Below are positions 1 to 8,120 of a stretch of DNA of 27,545 nt, piece by piece (position 1 is the first letter of the stretch; every line of letters starts with the position of its first letter). The stretch spans positions 1-27,545 of the forward strand of contig JBLMYQ010000056.1 of NCBI GenBank assembly GCA_050258375.1. The letters are read 5' to 3'. The position numbers were made by a program, and so were the translations under genes. The stretch comes from JBLMYQ01 sp050258375 (GTDB taxonomy: Bacteria; Bacillota; Clostridia; Acetivibrionales; UBA4821). The notes below the pieces were generated by a model. That model searched no databases and had not been told where the DNA came from. It saw nothing but the letters and a program-made list of their open reading frames with translations.

Positions 1-18
1 ACTAAAAGGAGACCTCAA

Positions 19-525
19 ATGAGAGTTATTTCTATCCGGCAAGAACCCATTTATAAAGAAACTGCTGCAAAATACATTCACAGCAAATGGGGAAATGAAA
101 CCAACTATCAATTATATGAAAGCAGTATTTTCGGCTGTGTAAGTACCACAAAGCCTCTACCGCATTGGTACCTATTAGAGGATGATAATGAAATTATAGG
201 ATGTGCCGGGTTGATAGACCTCGATTTTATAAGTAGAACTGATTTATCGCCATGGTTATGCTCCCTTTTTATTGAAGAAAATCACCGTGGAATGGCGTTA
301 GGCTCTTTACTGATTAAACAAATAAAGAAAGACGCTGCAAAAGAAAGATTTGAGAGAATTTACTTATGCACCGATTTGAATGGATTTTATGAAAAATATG
401 ATTTTCACTATATTGGTGAAGGCTTTTGCTGTGACGGTAAACCTACTAAAATATATGAAGCTGTCATTCCTTTCTCATCTGCTCTTCCTTCACTTTTGCC
501 ACATCAATATCCCTTTTTAAAATAG
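19..525 (+). CDS. GNAT-family N-acetyltransferase
   Basis: Predicted 168-residue cytoplasmic acetyltransferase of the GCN5-related (GNAT) family, which moves an acetyl group from acetyl-CoA to an amine. The acetyl-CoA pyrophosphate-binding loop is visible as R90-G-M-A-L-G95, after a beta strand ending in LFIEEN and before a helix (SLLIKQIKKDA). The C-terminal strand and Tyr-containing segment (NGFYEKYDFHYIGEG) is the usual end of this fold. The start has a good ribosome binding site, AAAGGAG at 5-11. The substrate cannot be told from sequence; small single-domain GNATs act on drugs, amino acids or protein N-termini. The 3' end overlaps the convergent gene at 464-1126 by 62 bp, so the last ~20 codons are read on both strands. 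It is on the opposite strand from the polysaccharide cluster and is probably unrelated to it. Confidence 0.85.
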   Translation: MRVISIRQEPIYKETAAKYIHSKWGNETNYQLYESSIFGCVSTTKPLPHWYLLEDDNEIIGCAGLIDLDFISRTDLSPWLCSLFIEENHRGMALGSLLIKQIKKDAAKERFERIYLCTDLNGFYEKYDFHYIGEGFCCDGKPTKIYEAVIPFSSALPSLLPHQYPFLK

Positions 526-1126
526 TCATACTTCTGCCATACTTCCGACCGAGTTGGTCAAGCTTATCAAGATCATCCTCCGAAAGCTTGGAAAATAGTA
601 TCTGGCGGGCGTTTTCTATATCCTCAACAGGAGTTTTAACCCAGTAATCGTCACTTGCAGAATCAAAAAGGTACTTAATTTCACTAAGGCTTAATTTACC
701 TTGCAAAATCTTTAGAACTTCGATATAATCACTGGCCTGTACTTCGCCCTTAGCAATAGAATTAGCTTTATCATCAACAGCCTTTGGAACCGTAATTTGG
801 GGTTCCGATTTCTGAGAGCTTTGAATACCCACCTCTTTTCTACCGGATAAAGCCTGTTCTTTATTCGTATTCTGAACAGTCCTTTTACTTTGAGTATTTT
901 TCTTTAAAGTACTATTTGTAGAAGAATTCCCAGAGGAGAATGGTAAAACCACACCCTCATTAATATCTGATGAGTTTGTTTCGTATTTTTTTTCTGTACC
1001 AATACTGCCGGAAACAGATGTATGTGAGTTTTTGGTTTTACTCCCGTAAGGTCTTATCATACTGATTACCGCTGCCAGAATTATTGCAAAAATCAAGCAT
1101 ACAAGACATATTTTCTCTATTTTCAT
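464..1126 (-). CDS. Membrane-anchored protein of unknown function, last gene of the polysaccharide cluster
   Basis: 220-residue protein that I do not recognise. It starts with one hydrophobic segment (about residues 7-24, preceded by Lys residues), which suggests an N-terminal membrane anchor with the rest outside the cell. Residues ~28-110 are low-complexity and rich in Ser, Asn, Thr, Gln and Lys, like a flexible linker. Residues ~115-220 are charged and mostly helical, with the segments SDYIEVLKILQGKLSLSEIK and ENARQILFSKLSEDDLDKLD, and end in a Lys/Glu-rich tail. There is no enzyme motif. The start has AGAGGT 6 nt upstream. It lies 25 bp after galE on the same strand, so it is probably co-transcribed with the cluster, but it may be a separate gene that simply follows. 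Its 3' end overlaps the convergent acetyltransferase. Confidence 0.75.
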   Translation of the reverse strand: MKIEKICLVCLIFAIILAAVISMIRPYGSKTKNSHTSVSGSIGTEKKYETNSSDINEGVVLPFSSGNSSTNSTLKKNTQSKRTVQNTNKEQALSGRKEVGIQSSQKSEPQITVPKAVDDKANSIAKGEVQASDYIEVLKILQGKLSLSEIKYLFDSASDDYWVKTPVEDIENARQILFSKLSEDDLDKLDQLGRKYGRSMTILKRDIDVAKVKEEQMRKE

Positions 1127-1151
1127 AAGCTACCTCTTGTTATTATTATTT

Positions 1152-2144
1152 TTATTTATAATTCATTTCGAAACTCCAAGCATCCCTGCACATATCTATC
1201 AACTCACGTTTAGCTGCCCAGCCTAACTCTCTTTTGGCTTTTGAAGCATCCGCATAATACTCGGCAATATCTCCAAATCTTCGTCCTACAAATTCACAAG
1301 GCACTGCAACACCATTTGCATCTTCAAATACCTTTATTAGCTGAAGTACGCTTGCACCTTTACCTGTACCAAGGTTATAGATATGCACACCTTCAGCTAG
1401 CTTATCTAATGCTGCCACATGACCCTCAGCCAAATCACATACATGGATATAATCCCGGATGCATGTACCATCCACCGTTGGGTAGTCATTACCGAAAACG
1501 TTTAGCTTGGTCAGCTTGCCTTTTGCCACTTGTGTAATATATGGCATTAAGTTATTAGGAATACCAGTAGGAGCTTCACCAATTAATCCACTCTCATGGG
1601 CCCCAACCGGATTAAAATATCTAAGCAGTGCCACCGACCAATTCGGATTTGCTTTCACAATATCGGTAAGAATCCTCTCGCTCATGGCTTTGGTTTCACC
1701 ATATGGGTTTGTAGTTGGAAGAAGTTTCATGTTTTCCACAAAAGGGGTCTCATTTTCTCCATACACTGTGGCTGATGAGCTAAACACAAACCTACTTACA
1801 CCATATTTGTAGCATGCCTTACACAAAACCATGGTACTGACAACGTTGTTATAATAGTACATCAATGGCTTCTCTACAGACTCGCCCACCGCTTTAAATC
1901 CGGCGAAATGAATAACACCGTCAATTGAGTGCTTGGCAAAAACATCTTCTACCGCTGCTTCATCTGTCACATCTACTTTACAGAAAGTAACTTCCTTATT
2001 AGTTATTTGTTTTACTCGTTCTATTGTCTCTGGATTACTGTTGCACAGATTATCTGCAATAATAACTTCATGTCCTGCTTCTAGCAACGCAACACAGGTA
2101 TGTGAACCAATATATCCAGCACCACCAGTCACTAATATGTTCAT
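1152..2144 (-). CDS. galE: UDP-glucose 4-epimerase
   Basis: 330-residue extended short-chain dehydrogenase/reductase. It interconverts UDP-Glc and UDP-Gal (some homologues also UDP-GlcNAc/UDP-GalNAc) with bound NAD+. The N-terminal NAD-binding motif T6-G-G-A-G-Y-I-G13 is intact. The catalytic set is complete: S124 in FSSSATVYG and Y148-x3-K152 in NPYGETK. The conserved C-terminal segments (RYFNPVGAHESG, GTCIRDYIHVCDLA, YNLGTGKGASVLQ) are typical of GalE, and the length is normal. It supplies UDP-galactose-type donors to the glycosyltransferases of the cluster. It is separated by 104 bp from the upstream dehydrogenase gene, the widest gap within the cluster, so a weak internal promoter is possible. 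The ribosome binding site GGAAGG lies 6 nt before the ATG. Confidence 0.95.
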   Translation of the reverse strand: MNILVTGGAGYIGSHTCVALLEAGHEVIIADNLCNSNPETIERVKQITNKEVTFCKVDVTDEAAVEDVFAKHSIDGVIHFAGFKAVGESVEKPLMYYYNNVVSTMVLCKACYKYGVSRFVFSSSATVYGENETPFVENMKLLPTTNPYGETKAMSERILTDIVKANPNWSVALLRYFNPVGAHESGLIGEAPTGIPNNLMPYITQVAKGKLTKLNVFGNDYPTVDGTCIRDYIHVCDLAEGHVAALDKLAEGVHIYNLGTGKGASVLQLIKVFEDANGVAVPCEFVGRRFGDIAEYYADASKAKRELGWAAKRELIDMCRDAWSFEMNYK

Positions 2145-2248
2145 ACTTTCCCTTCCTGATTTTTATTTTACACATCACTTCTGGTAATGATTTTTTGATT
2201 TTTATTTGTCTTATTTTCAGAATAAACAAAAGCCTCTGGATAGAATTT

Positions 2249-3481
2249 TTATAATTTATATGCACTTTTAAGATTGCAGATATTTTTTGTATCCAATATA
2301 ACTTTTCCTTTTAGCTTATCTAAATTATTCTTGATTTCATTGTGTGATACCATAACAATCACTAAATCTATATCGTTCAAAAATGCATCAAAATCATGGT
2401 ACTGATTCTTAACAACATCTCTCTTAATATAAGGATCATAAACCTTAAGCGGGGGAGCCAAATGCTTCTCCATAGCTTCAATCAACTGTATTGTCGGGCT
2501 TTCCCTTATATCCTCTACATTCTCTTTATAGGTCAAACCATATATACCCACCTTACTTAAGTCATCCATACCTTTTTCTTTCATAATGTCATGTACCCTC
2601 TCCAGCACAAATTCAGGCATTGAATCATTAATCTTTCTTGCCGCCAGTATTATATTGGCTAGTCCGGGGTAGTCACCCACTAAAAACCAAGGATCAACCG
2701 AAATGCAGTGCCCGCCAACTCCAGGTCCAGGCTTAAGTATATTAACACGGGGATGCATATTAGCTATGCGGATAATTTCATAAACATCCATATCATCACA
2801 GCGGCATATTTTTACCAACTCATTCGCAAATGCAATATTTATATCCCTATAGGTGTTTTCTACTACTTTTGTCATTTCAGCTGTTCTGATATCGGTAACA
2901 ACTACATCTCCTTGACAGAATGACTTATATAAATCCTTAACTTTTTCTCCTACTTCTTTATCATCAGCTCCTATAGTACGAGAATTATGCTTTAACTCAT
3001 AAACCATATTGCCGGGAATAATCCGCTCAGGTGCATGAACCAGATTAATATCCTCTCCTATAGTAAATCCATTTGCTTTAATCACAGGACGAATAAATTT
3101 ATCCGTAGTTCCAGGAGCAATGGTAGATTCTATGACCACCGTCGCCCCTTTAGGGCATACTTGCATAACATTTTCCACAGCTTTTATTACATAGGTAGGA
3201 TCAATTTTTTTACTTAATTTATCGTATGGTGTTGGAACAGCTATAATATAGGTATCTGTAGATATATATTCTGTTGAAAATTGAATTTCCTTTTCTATCG
3301 CATCATTAAAAAGCTCCGCCAATCCTTCCTCCTCGAAAGTAAGCTTTCCTGCTTTTAATACTGCAACTAGCTCTTTGTTATAATCTGTACCAATGACATC
3401 CACTCCATGGCAAGCAAACATCAAAGCTGTCGGCAATCCAATATAACCTAATCCTATTACATTAATCTTTAGTGCATCCAT
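2249..3481 (-). CDS. wecC: UDP-sugar dehydrogenase, WecC-type (UDP-N-acetyl-D-mannosamine dehydrogenase family)
   Basis: 410-residue NAD-dependent dehydrogenase that oxidises C6 of a UDP-hexose to a uronic acid in two steps. The N-terminal Rossmann motif is G10-L-G-Y-I-G15. The catalytic thiol is C259 in GVGGHCISVDPWF, a form typical of the UDP-ManNAc/UDP-GlcNAc dehydrogenase branch (WecC, WbpA) rather than UDP-glucose dehydrogenase. The central dimer helix (AEMTKVVENTYRDINIAFAN) and the C-terminal nucleotide-binding domain (KVGIYGLTYKENVEDIRESP) are present and the length is normal. The product would be an N-acetyl-hexosaminuronic acid nucleotide for the polymer. No 2-epimerase (WecB) is in the window, so if the substrate is UDP-ManNAc it must be made by a gene elsewhere. 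The ribosome binding site GGGGAG is 8 nt upstream of the ATG. Confidence 0.87.
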   Translation of the reverse strand: MDALKINVIGLGYIGLPTALMFACHGVDVIGTDYNKELVAVLKAGKLTFEEEGLAELFNDAIEKEIQFSTEYISTDTYIIAVPTPYDKLSKKIDPTYVIKAVENVMQVCPKGATVVIESTIAPGTTDKFIRPVIKANGFTIGEDINLVHAPERIIPGNMVYELKHNSRTIGADDKEVGEKVKDLYKSFCQGDVVVTDIRTAEMTKVVENTYRDINIAFANELVKICRCDDMDVYEIIRIANMHPRVNILKPGPGVGGHCISVDPWFLVGDYPGLANIILAARKINDSMPEFVLERVHDIMKEKGMDDLSKVGIYGLTYKENVEDIRESPTIQLIEAMEKHLAPPLKVYDPYIKRDVVKNQYHDFDAFLNDIDLVIVMVSHNEIKNNLDKLKGKVILDTKNICNLKSAYKL

Positions 3482-3502
3482 TGATTATTCTCCCCTATTG
3501 AT

Positions 3503-4861
3503 TTATTTATTTTCAATAATTCGAATGAATCTTTTGGTAATATTAATATAATTATGGGAATCGATTTCACATGTGTTCCCCTCGAACAATACCTTCCCAT
3601 TTTTCAAAAAATAATTGTATTGCATTAATATATAATCTTTTAATTTTAAATAATCATCCTTCATATTTACTGCTTCATAGTAAATACCCATATTGTATTC
3701 GCTAATCATCTTACCGATTTCACTTTCTCCAACCTCTCCATTTATCACGGCTATTATTGGTTTCTTAAGCATCATGTACTCTAAAAACTTACCCGGTAAA
3801 ACCCCCTGGTGCTTTGACTCATTCCAGGTAGAAACTAGCAGAATCTGAGATTTTGCCTGCAGCATCAGTGCTTCATTTCTAGGAATGAAACCATAGGCTT
3901 CTACAATTTCCTCAAGTCCGTATCTCCCCGCCAGACCCCTTATATGATTTTGCTCACTGCCTGCATATCTGAATGTTACCAGCTTTTTATCAATCTTGCC
4001 TTCATTTATTAATTCATTAAGTACCATAAATATTACTGATAAATCACGTTTTCCTGCATAAGTAGTACCTGTATAAACAAATGAAAATCGGCTTTCTTTT
4101 TCCGGATTGGTTATATATTTTAAATCTTCAGAATCAAACCCGTTTGTAATAACCTGTGCTTTATATTGGTGCTTTCCATCTAATATCTCATTCAAATAGC
4201 CATGCGATACAGCCGTTATCCTATCTGCCAAAGCTGATATGCTTCTCTCAATTTTCTTGTTCACTTTAAGTTCTAAAAAACCATTTGTAGGCTGAGCAAT
4301 AGGGTCCCTAAAATCAGCTATCCACATGCAATCCGGATTATTCTTTTTCACATACCTTCCAACCAAGTGGCTTGCGATAGGACCATAAGTTGAGATAACA
4401 ACATCAAATCTATCCATATGTGCCCTTTTGGCGAATAACCTTCTAGCCCGAAACATAAAATCATAATCCTGGATTAATGAAAACACGAATGTCAGAAAGT
4501 GTATGCATTTTTTCTTTAGCTCTTTTAGATACTTACTTTCCCCGCCTCTGTCAGCTTTTTTCTGTATGCCTAAATTGTCCACCTTATATAACTTCTTAGA
4601 GAATAATAATAAAAAGTTTGCAAGCTTTTTATACATATTAGAATGAGATATAATATCTTTTTTGATTTCAATGGTATCGCTTTCTAAAATGTTATCTTTT
4701 AGAATCTCACCAGGCATAAACAATAATTTATTTGCATCGCTGCAAACCACGTGAACATCGTATCCTAGCCGGTTAAAATATTTTGAAAGCTTGCTGGCCC
4801 TAACTGCTCCCATAACATTTCCCGGTGAATAATAATAAGAAACAATTAATATCTTCTTCAT
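3503..4861 (-). CDS. GT-B glycosyltransferase (GT4-like)
   Basis: About 452-residue cytoplasmic glycosyltransferase with two Rossmann-like domains. The N-terminal acceptor domain starts KKILIVSYYYSPGNVMGAVR, a common opening for GT4-like enzymes of polysaccharide loci (WbuB-like). The C-terminal donor domain has FSFVYTGTTYAGKRDLSVI and a nucleotide-sugar-binding region, GVLPGKFLEYMMLKKPIIAV, carrying the acidic residue that binds the donor ribose. The frame is open to a GTG at 4873, but the ATG at 4861 is preferred because GAGG lies 8 nt before it and would fall inside the longer version. Residues ~85-150 form a basic, partly hydrophobic insert that may contact the membrane. It probably adds one sugar of the repeat unit to the lipid-linked intermediate; donor and linkage cannot be predicted. 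Confidence 0.82.
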   Translation of the reverse strand: MKKILIVSYYYSPGNVMGAVRASKLSKYFNRLGYDVHVVCSDANKLLFMPGEILKDNILESDTIEIKKDIISHSNMYKKLANFLLLFSKKLYKVDNLGIQKKADRGGESKYLKELKKKCIHFLTFVFSLIQDYDFMFRARRLFAKRAHMDRFDVVISTYGPIASHLVGRYVKKNNPDCMWIADFRDPIAQPTNGFLELKVNKKIERSISALADRITAVSHGYLNEILDGKHQYKAQVITNGFDSEDLKYITNPEKESRFSFVYTGTTYAGKRDLSVIFMVLNELINEGKIDKKLVTFRYAGSEQNHIRGLAGRYGLEEIVEAYGFIPRNEALMLQAKSQILLVSTWNESKHQGVLPGKFLEYMMLKKPIIAVINGEVGESEIGKMISEYNMGIYYEAVNMKDDYLKLKDYILMQYNYFLKNGKVLFEGNTCEIDSHNYINITKRFIRIIENK

Positions 4862-4901
4862 CTTTATCCTCACATATCCCTTAACTTTTTAATCAAAGAA
4901 T

Positions 4902-6095
4902 CTAATTACAGACAATGTCGTTCGTCCTATATCTGACAAGCTCAATTTGTTGTGATAATATTTGTCCTTTATTCAAAGCATAGACAAAAGAGAAATAAAA
5001 TAATATGCCGAAGTTACATATAAATTCACTACCTATAGATAATATAAAAGCTATTACAACCAGCCATCTGCCAAAATCCTTACTTCTAATTGCTGCATCA
5101 ATGCAAATCCAAATGTACAATAACAATCCAATAATTCCATTAGAGTATAAGAAGTAAAATATTCCTGTAAGATATACCTCACTGCTGCTTCTTCCAAAAC
5201 CGAAAACCCGGTTAAAGATTGGAATATCTTGATTTTGGAATATAGAAATAGAATTAAATCTATAACCAACTGCTTCACCATTAAACCCATTATCGGTTAC
5301 CACTCTAAGAACAATCTGTTGGAAATAGTCGATTCTAAAAATAATGCTTGCAATAATAAATATAATAAAAATAGCTGCGGTTAGTTTTAATGGAGTGAAT
5401 CTATATTTCTGTTTTTTTGCATAATAAATACCCCATACAATAATTAAGAAAATAAAACCTAACGATGAACCACTGGCAATAACAGCAGCAGTCACTAACA
5501 AGGCATTAAATAATTGCAATTTTTGTTTTACATCATACAGAAGTAAATAAACCAAATAAACAACACAATACTGTGCAAAGTGAGTCGGTTCCATAAAAAT
5601 ACCTGTTGGACGGTAAAATGTCATATAGTATTCAGATTGCTTCATCAAAATAAAGCTTTCATCCATGACTTTCAATCCTTCAATGCACCATGGGAGAGTA
5701 AATGAAAATAAGCTGTAAGTGAGATATTGGATTATTACATAAATTGATACACTAAGAGTAACAATCTTTAGTACTTTAACTCCATATTGAAATATAAAAT
5801 ATTCAAAAGCCAGCAACAGGAATATAAGGTATAGAACATATCTTATGGTTGACAAAACACTAACATTTTCCTTCAAAGCAATTTGCATAAGTAAGGTCAA
5901 CAATATATAAAAAATGAAAACCGTTACAGGGATAACTTTGCTTTTTATTTTATTCTTTTTAATAAGAAAACCGACGATAAATATTGGTAACAACAAAACC
6001 ATAGCCATATCTGCTGCTGATAATTTTGGAATTGGCGTAGCATAAACTGATAAAATTGGGAACATCACAACTAAAATAGTATATAATTTTTTCAT
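4902..6095 (-). CDS. Polysaccharide polymerase-like integral membrane protein (Wzy-like)
   Basis: 397-residue, very hydrophobic protein with about ten predicted membrane segments spread over its whole length, starting with LYTILVVMFPILSVYATPIP. One larger polar loop lies at about residues 255-295 (ILRVVTDNGFNGEAVGYRFNS and following). Such a loop before the last helices is usual in O-antigen ligase/polymerase (Wzy/WaaL) proteins, which have little sequence conservation. The assignment rests on topology and place: it sits between a glycosyltransferase and the flippase in a Wzx/Wzy-type cluster that otherwise lacks a polymerase. It would join lipid-linked repeat units on the outer face of the membrane. 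The ATG overlaps the stop of the upstream SGNH gene by 1 nt (TAATG), so translation is probably coupled. Confidence 0.72.
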   Translation of the reverse strand: MKKLYTILVVMFPILSVYATPIPKLSAADMAMVLLLPIFIVGFLIKKNKIKSKVIPVTVFIFYILLTLLMQIALKENVSVLSTIRYVLYLIFLLLAFEYFIFQYGVKVLKIVTLSVSIYVIIQYLTYSLFSFTLPWCIEGLKVMDESFILMKQSEYYMTFYRPTGIFMEPTHFAQYCVVYLVYLLLYDVKQKLQLFNALLVTAAVIASGSSLGFIFLIIVWGIYYAKKQKYRFTPLKLTAAIFIIFIIASIIFRIDYFQQIVLRVVTDNGFNGEAVGYRFNSISIFQNQDIPIFNRVFGFGRSSSEVYLTGIFYFLYSNGIIGLLLYIWICIDAAIRSKDFGRWLVVIAFILSIGSEFICNFGILFYFSFVYALNKGQILSQQIELVRYRTNDIVCN

Positions 6096-6802
6096 TATAC
6101 GCCTCTAGAATACTCTATTATTTGTGAAACAATCCTTTCTGCTGCAATACGATGACCGTTACTATCAAAGTGTATTCCGTCAGGCATATAAGGCTCTAAA
6201 TCCCAACAATCTATGAATACACAATTTTTATTTTTGCTGCATATATCCTTAAGGCAGTTATTGTATTTTTCTATTTCTATATTTGCTCTGGGAATACAAT
6301 TTTCTACTCTCTCTGATGCCTTTCCTATCCCCATAACAACAATAAGTGAAGATAATTCCTTATTTATAAGCCTTATACGCTCCTCATACTCCTTGCGGAA
6401 TAGATTAAGCGACATCCAGCTTCTACATTTAAATAAGCGGATCAGGTAAGGCGCTATCCTGGAAATTATGGCATAGGTGCACCTCCTTATGACCCTCTTC
6501 TTTATTGATGGTTCGACAAAAAAGGACCACGTCTTTCTCGGTATCACCCGAGGTACAGATTCATTTATGCCATAATTAAATATAATTACATCCGGATAAT
6601 GCTGTAAAATGCGATTAGTGAATTCAAATATGCTAAAATCATTTACCATCGCACTCCCCCACCCCAGATTAACCAATTCAATCGGTTCATCCATAACTTT
6701 GCGCAGCATATCAATAACTACATACCCGTAGATTTTTTCAGTTTTTTCTCTCGGCGGTCTAATATGATTAACAACCGAGTTGCCGAATATCATAATCTTC
6801 AT
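6095..6802 (-). CDS. SGNH/GDSL-family hydrolase
   Basis: 235-residue protein of the SGNH hydrolase superfamily, which removes or transfers acyl groups as esterases. Block I is FGNSVV, with nucleophile S9 in a GNS instead of the usual GDS context. Block II Gly lies in NLGWGSAM. Block III is FNYGINES, giving the oxyanion-hole Asn. Block V is PDGIHFDSNGH, with the catalytic Asp and His near residues 208-211. There is no clear signal peptide, although ~115-130 contains a short hydrophobic stretch, so it probably acts in the cytoplasm or at the inner membrane face. In this setting it most likely trims or adds O-acetyl groups on the glycan. The start overlaps the flippase stop by 4 nt (ATGA), showing tight coupling; the ribosome binding site is GGAG. 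Confidence 0.78.
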   Translation of the reverse strand: MKIMIFGNSVVNHIRPPREKTEKIYGYVVIDMLRKVMDEPIELVNLGWGSAMVNDFSIFEFTNRILQHYPDVIIFNYGINESVPRVIPRKTWSFFVEPSIKKRVIRRCTYAIISRIAPYLIRLFKCRSWMSLNLFRKEYEERIRLINKELSSLIVVMGIGKASERVENCIPRANIEIEKYNNCLKDICSKNKNCVFIDCWDLEPYMPDGIHFDSNGHRIAAERIVSQIIEYSRGV

Positions 6803-8097
6803 ACTTTATCTCCTGTAATTTCCTTGATATCAAACAACATTTTTCTCAAGCTGATAGTCTGTGCCATTGCTTCTCTAAGTCCGATACTTTTTGTCCTGGC
6901 AAAATATATCAGAGCAAGCAGTGCGGATAGTGAATAGCTGATAAGTGATGATATTGCAGCCCCATTTATACCTATTTTAGGTATGAATATTATATTTAAA
7001 CCTAGATTTATTAAGAAACATACGAAAAGAATACCTGAAGTAATTTCGGGTTTTCCTCTTGAAGAAAAATAATTAAATAATGAATAACACAACCCCATAT
7101 GAATTACTCCCGGAAGTAATATGACTAAAGGTATATACGCTCCGGCAAAAGCAGCTCCAAATGCAATTATAATAAATGGATAACCAAATACCGCCAGACC
7201 GCATCCAATAAAAAATAGTAAGAAAAATATAATCCTGGATGCCCGTATCACTTCATCAGTTTCTATAACTTTATTCTTGCTCCAATTCGAATACAAAACA
7301 GGTCCGATGGCACCCGGTATTACAAGTAAAAAATTACACAACATAACACTGACCGAATAAATTCCTACCTCCCTTGGTGTTCTGAAGTAGTTCATTAGCA
7401 ACATATCAAACTGCATATTCAATACAAGTGTCAAATTACCGATGAAAATTTTTATACCATATTCGAATACATCCTTTAAAATCTTTAAGTTAAAAGCCGG
7501 AACAAACAAATACCACGATTTTTCGTATACGATTGCAGCACCAATAGTGATAAATATACTAGCAATATAAGATAGTACAACAAAATAGAATATTTGCTCC
7601 GGATATACAAAATAAGCTGTAATAATAAAGCCTAATTGAAAAACTAACGATATTATACTTATAATGCCTATTTCTCTTATCCGTTGTTTTGTTAATAACA
7701 TTGGTGATATAAAGCCATTGAGTATCATCAAAAAACTAATAATATAAATATAGTTTATATTTCCAGTCTCAATCTTTCCAATAATTGAGGGCAAGAATCC
7801 AAACACAGCTGCAGAAATCCCAACTATAACTAATCCCCATAAAATTGAAAACCAAAATAAAGAACTATATACTTTTTTAAAATCATATCCCCTTGAATTG
7901 ACAAGAAATATACTTGAATTTCCCATCCCAAGCATTCCCAGAATAGAGATGAATGTCGAAATTGTAACTATTACAGTATAAATACCTTTGCCTTCCGGAC
8001 CTAGCATTTGCGCCGTAATAATACCTATAATTATCGTTATCGGGATATTTATCATTTTAAAAATTACTGATGTAAGACTTTGCTTAAAAAGATTCAT
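6799..8097 (-). CDS. Polysaccharide flippase (Wzx/MATE-like, MVF superfamily)
   Basis: About 432-residue integral membrane protein with 12-14 hydrophobic segments. It starts with MNLFKQSLTSVIFKMINIPI and then ITAQMLGPEGKGIYTVIVTI; the polar GPEGKGIY motif in the first loop is typical of oligosaccharide flippases of the polysaccharide-transport family. It would turn the undecaprenyl-diphosphate-linked repeat unit to the outer face of the membrane. The frame is open to 8178, which would overlap the end of asnB. The ATG at 8097 is chosen because GGAG lies 6 nt before it and the hydrophobic N-terminus begins there; this leaves a 23-bp gap after asnB. The C-terminus overlaps the SGNH hydrolase start. 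Confidence 0.87.
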   Translation of the reverse strand: MNLFKQSLTSVIFKMINIPITIIIGIITAQMLGPEGKGIYTVIVTISTFISILGMLGMGNSSIFLVNSRGYDFKKVYSSLFWFSILWGLVIVGISAAVFGFLPSIIGKIETGNINYIYIISFLMILNGFISPMLLTKQRIREIGIISIISLVFQLGFIITAYFVYPEQIFYFVVLSYIASIFITIGAAIVYEKSWYLFVPAFNLKILKDVFEYGIKIFIGNLTLVLNMQFDMLLMNYFRTPREVGIYSVSVMLCNFLLVIPGAIGPVLYSNWSKNKVIETDEVIRASRIIFFLLFFIGCGLAVFGYPFIIIAFGAAFAGAYIPLVILLPGVIHMGLCYSLFNYFSSRGKPEITSGILFVCFLINLGLNIIFIPKIGINGAAISSLISYSLSALLALIYFARTKSIGLREAMAQTISLRKMLFDIKEITGDKV

Positions 8098-8120
8098 TGC
8101 ATGCTCCAGATGATTTTTTA

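Noticed and set aside
2145..2248. Internal promoter before galE
   Set aside because: TTGTTT and AATAAA are 17 nt apart, but the matches are weak and AT-rich DNA gives such pairs by chance.
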